Below are positions 7,335 to 11,562 of a stretch of DNA of 11,562 nucleotides, in pieces. Numbering within the stretch: the stretch's first letter is position 1; the number at the start of each line of letters is the position of its first letter. This DNA is from Discostella pseudostelligera. Taxonomy: Eukaryota > Bacillariophyta > Thalassiosirophyceae > Thalassiosirales > Thalassiosiraceae. Under the pieces are notes generated by a model that searched no databases, was not told where the DNA came from, and was given only the letters and a program-made list of their open reading frames with translations. The translations under genes and the position numbers were made by a program. The stretch lies in NCBI GenBank assembly GCA_036940085.1, contig JALLBK010000864.1, positions 1 to 11,562 of the forward strand, given 5' to 3'.

Positions 7335-9019
7335 GATGCTTGATAATAATCGCCAGCCTATGGCAAACCTGATGGTCATGGTGGGCGACGGAATGTGTAT
7401 GGTGAAAGGTTCGAGTGATGAGGTGGAAGTGGAAGCATGTGGTGGGTGTGTGGAAGAAAAGCTGTCATCGATGAACTCGGGCGGGCAGACGAGTTCCACA
7501 AAGCAAAGCCACCACAAGATCAATTCCACGTGTAAGTAGAATCATGCTGAGAGCCGAGTCAACGTCATCATCTATTGGCAGCTCAAATTTCATCTAATTA
7601 GTAGCCACGAACCACGAAGCGTGACCCTACAAAACAATAGTACAAATGATCGACATGCAAATAATATTCGAGGTCGTTCCGTTCGTCAATATCAGAGCAA
7701 GCAAATCAAGGTATTAGTCCAGGAACGGATGCTCTTTATTGTCTTTCAAACTCCCACGTCGACCGTCAATTGGAGAAGTCACAGATGTACGCCTCAGCCG
7801 CTGAAGAGTTTAAGTGGTGTCATTGACTCCTGTTATACGTCGCAAGCCGTGATCTTTCAAAGGTAACAGCTCAGATTTTCCACTAAGAATGAATGGTAAA
7901 TCAATAGATACAAAAGAAACGAAGAATGGAATCAGGCGATGAGAGGAGTACGGAAGGAAAGACATGCAAAATGAACAATCGACTCGACATGAGAACATGA
8001 ACTTCCGATCAGAGTCAACCCAAGTTGTCCAACTGGCTTATAGGACAGGGCCTTTCTTTTCTGTCTGCATCTATCGATCAGACGGGGAAAGAATGACTTC
8101 ATCACTTCGAAAGAATATGTACATTGTTCGAGGACGATGTTGATAGTGTGGCTCGGAGAACTTTAAAGACTGATATTGAATATCGACCACATACTTTGTG
8201 TAAAAGGTCTCGATCAAAACATAATTCGTCAAGGCCATAATCCACACCTTGTTGTGCATTCATCCAATAACAGATGAGGTGTGTTGCTTACCACTTGAAG
8301 CGAGAGAGATCCTCCCTTTTGCACGTCCCCGTCATGTGAGATGATGTCATCACACATCATGCTGGTAATCCAACGCTGAAAATAGATTGGGGAAGAGCAA
8401 GAGAAAAATAGGTTGATGAGATAACGTTGGAAACTAGACAATACATTCCGAAAAGCATTGGCCAAGTACAAGCAAGGAAGAAGTGAGCGGGAGTTTAAAG
8501 GAGGTTGGGGGCGGGGCAACATCAGCCAGTAAAAATTCTCGTCAGCAATATTTATCCGACAGGTAAACGGCGAATTTATTCTTCGAAACATCTTTTGCTG
8601 CCACACATTCTATTTCGTCTCTTCCTCCCCCATCTCAATCGTTTTGCGTATTCGTTACACATTGACTTACCTCAAGAAGATGAGACGCAACAGCCCGGCG
8701 TTGAAAACAACTCTCTCGTGAGGCAGATGCCGAAGCCGAAGCCGCCGCTATCCGGCGCCGCCGCACCTAATGCCCCATTCGTGATGACAATTTCATCGAG
8801 CGCCGCGTTAGCACCGGAGCCGGAGGGAGGGAGGATCGTGGTCTATGAACGTGGCGAGGGTGTGTAGAAGATGATGCTATTGCTATGGTGGCGGATTTAT
8901 GATGTTGATGTTGTGGTGGTTTGGATTTGTGAAGATTTTTGGTGGTGGTGGTGGTGGGTGGTGCGAGAGTTGGCGGGAAGAGAAGATCTTTCCTAGCACG
9001 GCCAGACGAAACATCAACA
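7335..9019. other. Long region without an established gene
   Basis: The first part is the upstream side of RF3. It includes a CCAAT box on the minus strand (7574-7578) and an ACGTCA at 7562-7567. The rest has only short open frames without recognisable domains. The larger ones are a minus frame at 8229-8606 and a plus frame at 8505-8867; neither begins with ATG, although internal ATGs exist at about 8591 and 8727. A minus-strand exon-like block at 8292-8375 (84 nt, one frame open) has a pyrimidine-rich CTATTTTCAG acceptor and a GTAAGC donor. A strong minus-strand donor GTAAGT sits at 8665-8670 beside a GC-rich stretch. I could not join these into a convincing gene. No tRNA or mobile element is seen. 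Confidence 0.55.
8939..8964 (+). repeat. GGT trinucleotide repeat
   Basis: Five exact GGT units at 8941-8955 are followed by an imperfect GGGTGGTG. It lies in non-coding DNA about 290 bp upstream of the carrier start. It is probably a simple microsatellite. Confidence 0.8.
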
Positions 9020-9068
9020 TGGGAAATTGGCGGGAAAGCGAATTTAGTTTGCCGCTGGCAGCGGCCGC

Positions 9069-9247
9069 ACCACACATCATCATCACCATCACCATCAATC
9101 ACCGCTCATCCATCCTTCCATCCGATCGACCATATTATCATCCATCAATTTCACCACTACCAGACCATTACCATCACTATTGCAACTCTCCCTGCATCGC
9201 TCCTCATTCAACAATAGATAAACAAAGCGTTATCTGAATAAATAATC
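9069..9247 (+). promoter_or_regulatory. CAT/CAC-rich, ATG-free leader of the carrier gene
   Basis: This stretch is built of CAT, CAC and TCC units on the coding strand and turns AT-rich just before the start codon. No ATG occurs between about 9020 and the carrier ATG at 9248, as expected of a 5' UTR, and an in-frame TAA lies at 9239-9241. The transcription start is not identifiable by eye. Confidence 0.5.
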
Positions 9248-10165
9248 ATGACAGCTGCCGCGGGAATCCTCCTCCTACGCATGGTGATCGCCGCATTCAG
9301 TGGAATGGGTGCCGCCACCGTCTGCCATCCACTCGATGTCATTCGCGTCCAAATGCAAACCGAGGGCAGCGGTGCCTACTCAGGCTTTTTCGATGCGGCA
9401 CGTGGTATATACCAGAAAGATGGCCTCAAAGATGGATTGTACGCGGGTGTTTCGGCGGCATACTTGCGACAATGGCTCTATGGATCGTGTCGTATTGGCA
9501 TCTATGCCTATCTACTCGAGAATGCCCAGAATGCCAACATCAAGGCAGGGTTGGACAAAAATGCTATCACTCTCTCCTCCAAGATGCTCATGGGGTTAAC
9601 CTCGGGTGGTATTGGATCTTTCGTGGGCACACCCTCCGAATTGGCCTTGGTTCGTATGAGCAATGATAAGAAACTCCCAATCGATAAGCGCAAGAATTAC
9701 AATGGTGTACGTGATTGCATTGTCCGTATTGCCAAAGAAGAGGGCCTACCAGGCTTATTCTCCGGAGCACCCGCCACGGTATTACGAGCATGTCTATTAA
9801 GTGCCTGTGCCATGGGTATTACCAGTGAGATGAAGGCACGTCTTGGACAGACTGGGCTTTTTGGTGTCAGTGGAAAGGCCTTTGGTGGTGTACCATTACT
9901 CTTTACTGCCACTCTCATATCCTCATTGGCGGCAAATATTGTTGCCAATCCATTCGATGTGGTCAAATCACGTATGCAACAGGATGCTTCTGGGAAATAT
10001 GCTTCCATGTTGGATTGCTTATTGCGTGTTGCAAACAATGAAGGATTATTGGCATTGTGGAAGGGATTTGTGCCGGCATTTTTGAAGTTGGCACCCTACA
10101 CGGTTATATCGCTACTGTTGACAGATAAGATTACCTTGATTGTGACGGGAAAGGAGGCGTTGTGA
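9248..10165 (+). CDS. Mitochondrial carrier, 2-oxoglutarate/malate type
   Basis: The CDS is intronless, 305 residues, TGA stop. It is a complete member of the mitochondrial carrier (SLC25) family, six-helix antiporters of the inner membrane. Three signature motifs are visible: PLDVIR at 28-33, PSELALVR at 129-136 and PFDVVK at 235-240, one per repeat of about 100 residues. The block FVGTPSELALVRM, then KLPIDKRKNY, closely resembles the second repeat of the oxoglutarate carrier (SLC25A11). So does AGVSAAYLRQWLYGSCRIGIY in the first repeat. The likely task is exchange of 2-oxoglutarate or related dicarboxylates for malate, linking mitochondrial and cytosolic carbon and redox metabolism. A dicarboxylate carrier (SLC25A10) or plant-type di/tricarboxylate carrier are alternatives that sequence reading cannot exclude. 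The start is supported by an in-frame stop three codons upstream. Length is usual for the family. Confidence 0.92.
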   Translation: MTAAAGILLLRMVIAAFSGMGAATVCHPLDVIRVQMQTEGSGAYSGFFDAARGIYQKDGLKDGLYAGVSAAYLRQWLYGSCRIGIYAYLLENAQNANIKAGLDKNAITLSSKMLMGLTSGGIGSFVGTPSELALVRMSNDKKLPIDKRKNYNGVRDCIVRIAKEEGLPGLFSGAPATVLRACLLSACAMGITSEMKARLGQTGLFGVSGKAFGGVPLLFTATLISSLAANIVANPFDVVKSRMQQDASGKYASMLDCLLRVANNEGLLALWKGFVPAFLKLAPYTVISLLLTDKITLIVTGKEAL

Positions 10166-10318
10166 TGTATAAGTGCATATGTGTGGTGCTGGCCTGTTGT
10201 GCAATGTCCTTGCGGCCCTCGTACAGGCATGCGACGATGCTCCAGTATGAATCCAATAAGATGCTAGCGAAAAGCAGTAATTTGATACTTTCTAGTTTTA
10301 CGGCGTGATAATTCCACT
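10166..10318. other. Convergent 3' intergenic region, carrier/nitroreductase
   Basis: These 153 bases lie between the TGA of the carrier and the TAG of the nitroreductase gene on the opposite strand. They carry both 3' UTRs. No coding signal or clear hairpin is seen. Confidence 0.7.
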
Positions 10319-11143
10319 CTACACCCATGATACTTTCTCTTCTATCGGACTTCTTCGTCCCGATGGCCATTTCTTCGTCGTTCGGTCATCCTCATGACAT
10401 CCTCCCTCGACGGCGTTACCGTAATAATCACCAATATACATCCAACCTAAACACACAATCGTTTCGTCTTTGTTGGGTAAATGCCTTACCAAGAACTGTG
10501 TCAACTCTATTGGATTTTCAATAACGCATGTTTCGGATGGAGAGTCTGGACCATGCACTCCCCCACTGCTCCAGTAGGCACCGACTCCATGAGCCGTGGC
10601 CATAAGATGCATATTCTGAACTGCCATGGATACGGATGATATCTCTTCAATAAATGGATTGCTACCCTTATCAGCAACACAAATGGCAATAATTTGAGAG
10701 GAGAGCTTCGCAGACTTCGGCTTCTTATCAATCTTCGCTTGTACTATAGGTTTGCCCTTTTGTTTTTGAGAGGAAACATACAATTCAGTTAATAGGTTCG
10801 CCACCTCCATCTTAGCATCGAGAGATTCAAAAACAACAAATCGCCATGATTCTGTGAGTTTATGACTTGGTGCCCACCGTGCAGCCTCTATCATATCATT
10901 CACAATTGATCTTGGAATGGACTTTCCAGAATATTGTTTCGGAAAGATGGATCGTCGAGATTGTACGAGTCTGAGTGCTTGCGTAGGCGTCGGTAGGGAA
11001 TGCGTAAGTGCTTCTTGTTCGTTAGTTCTAGATGAGGAGGATACTGTATTATCTCTTCGAGTAATTAGTCTGCCTATGATGATTGTGCCAATGAATGACG
11101 CAATTGCTACTGAAAAAGATTGGGTGGAATTTTGACCGTCCAT
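10319..11143 (-). CDS. YdjA-like nitroreductase with membrane anchor
   Basis: The CDS is intronless, 274 residues, TAG stop. From about residue 57 it matches the FMN-dependent nitroreductase fold, YdjA-like branch. It has SRRSIFPKQY (62-71, with the arginines expected near the FMN phosphate), AARWAPSHKLTESWRF (87-102), GVGAYWSSGG (186-195) and the closing VCLGWMYIGD (230-239). Such enzymes use NAD(P)H to reduce nitro compounds, quinones or other electron acceptors; the natural substrate is unknown. Residues 9-27 form a hydrophobic segment followed by RLITRR, which suggests an anchor with the enzyme on the cytosolic side by the positive-inside rule. There is no ASAF-type plastid motif. The ATG at 11143 sits in ACCATGG. 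The frame stays open upstream to a TTG at 11185 but has no earlier ATG there, and a CAG just before it could be a splice acceptor in the 5' UTR. Confidence 0.87.
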   Translation of the reverse strand: MDGQNSTQSFSVAIASFIGTIIIGRLITRRDNTVSSSSRTNEQEALTHSLPTPTQALRLVQSRRSIFPKQYSGKSIPRSIVNDMIEAARWAPSHKLTESWRFVVFESLDAKMEVANLLTELYVSSQKQKGKPIVQAKIDKKPKSAKLSSQIIAICVADKGSNPFIEEISSVSMAVQNMHLMATAHGVGAYWSSGGVHGPDSPSETCVIENPIELTQFLVRHLPNKDETIVCLGWMYIGDYYGNAVEGGCHEDDRTTKKWPSGRRSPIEEKVSWV

Positions 11144-11562
11144 GGTGTACCTGTATTGGAATTGAGGAAAGGGTGAGGGGGTCAAAAGGCGTTACGAACA
11201 ATAAATATCACTGACATCCAACATAACTCGTCTCATTTTCACTGTTTAGAGGCAACATGCAAACGTGTGCCTTATCGACCACGCAGTAGATAGTCCGAAC
11301 CCAGTGCTATTTGGTAATCATCGACGAGCGCATTTTGTTATTCATTACCGCGAGACATTGAGCCAATCGCACTGACCTGACTAATCTTCACAATAATTGC
11401 TTAGTACCGATGAGCAGTCCACACTATTATTGCTATTGGTAGTGGCGGCGACGGATTGATGGGTTGATTGGTGGTTGATGGTGATGGTGATGGTTGGTGG
11501 TTGTAATTAATTGGTGCTGGTGATGGTGAGATCGGTGTTTGCTCACTTCACTACCTCTCTCA
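11144..11562 (-). promoter_or_regulatory. Upstream region of the nitroreductase gene
   Basis: I find no credible coding frame here. Read on the minus strand it leads into the nitroreductase start. It holds a CCAAT on the plus strand at 11363-11367 and a CAT/CAC-type tract (TTGATGGTGATGGTGATG on the plus strand at 11475-11492). The tract resembles the carrier leader. The true promoter limits cannot be set by eye. Confidence 0.4.

Noticed and set aside
8325..8352. Imperfect dyad around GATGATGTCATC, a CRE-like half match.
   Set aside because: The arms are only five bases and the core deviates from TGACGTCA; chance is an adequate explanation.
8229..8606. 125-codon minus-strand frame in the large gap.
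   Set aside because: It begins with GTG, has no recognised domain and contains an internal splice-like acceptor and donor, so it is not reported as a gene.
7540..9019. tRNA or snoRNA genes in the gap.
   Set aside because: GTTCGA-like strings occur, but no acceptor stem or cloverleaf could be built around them, and no convincing box C/D pair was found.
9061..9096. A GCGGCCGC site followed by CAT/CAC triplets, resembling a cloning-vector NotI site and His tag.
   Set aside because: The tract continues into irregular CAT/TCC sequence and AT-rich leader with no vector backbone. It also matches the native tract near 11480, so it is natural low-complexity DNA.
9697..10038. 113-codon frame antisense to the carrier gene.
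   Set aside because: It lies wholly inside a clear conserved gene and shows no domain; it is a codon-bias shadow.

Overview
The window looks like nuclear DNA from a photosynthetic stramenopile, most likely a diatom. Three things point that way. A bacterial-type release factor carries a signal peptide ending in the S-A|F motif used for import into complex plastids of red-algal origin. Introns are short (68-105 nt) with GT-AG borders. One gene encodes a serine-rich protein with the degenerate, acidic MORN-type repeats common in diatom genomes. The species cannot be named from the sequence alone.

Layout, left to right. (1) Positions 3-3323, plus strand: the 3' part of a long Ser/Arg-rich protein with three MORN-like modules and a Gly/Met-rich tail; its 5' end lies outside the window. 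(2) Positions 3478-4733, minus strand: a two-repeat (R2R3-type) Myb protein in two exons, with three 31-residue tandem repeats after the DNA-binding domain. (3) Positions 4987-7334, minus strand: a seven-exon gene for a plastid-targeted peptide chain release factor 3. (4) Positions 7335-9247: about 1.9 kb without a gene I can establish. It holds the RF3 promoter side, a GC-rich island, simple repeats and the carrier's ATG-free leader. (5) Positions 9248-10165, plus strand: an intronless mitochondrial carrier of the 2-oxoglutarate/malate type. (6) Positions 10319-11143, minus strand: a YdjA-like nitroreductase behind an N-terminal membrane anchor. (7) Positions 11144-11562: its upstream region, ending in a CAT/CAC-type tract.

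The genes do not form an evident pathway; this is an ordinary compact protist arrangement. Two convergent pairs (MORN/Myb and carrier/nitroreductase) are separated by only 154 and 153 bp, so their 3' UTRs may overlap. I saw no transposon, CRISPR array, rRNA or tRNA. The main value of a close reading is in gene structure. The Myb gene needs a 104-nt intron removed to restore its first repeat, RF3 can be fully assembled from seven in-phase exons, and the MORN gene continues past the left edge. Regulatory candidates include a 14-bp palindrome with a perfect CRE core upstream of the Myb gene.
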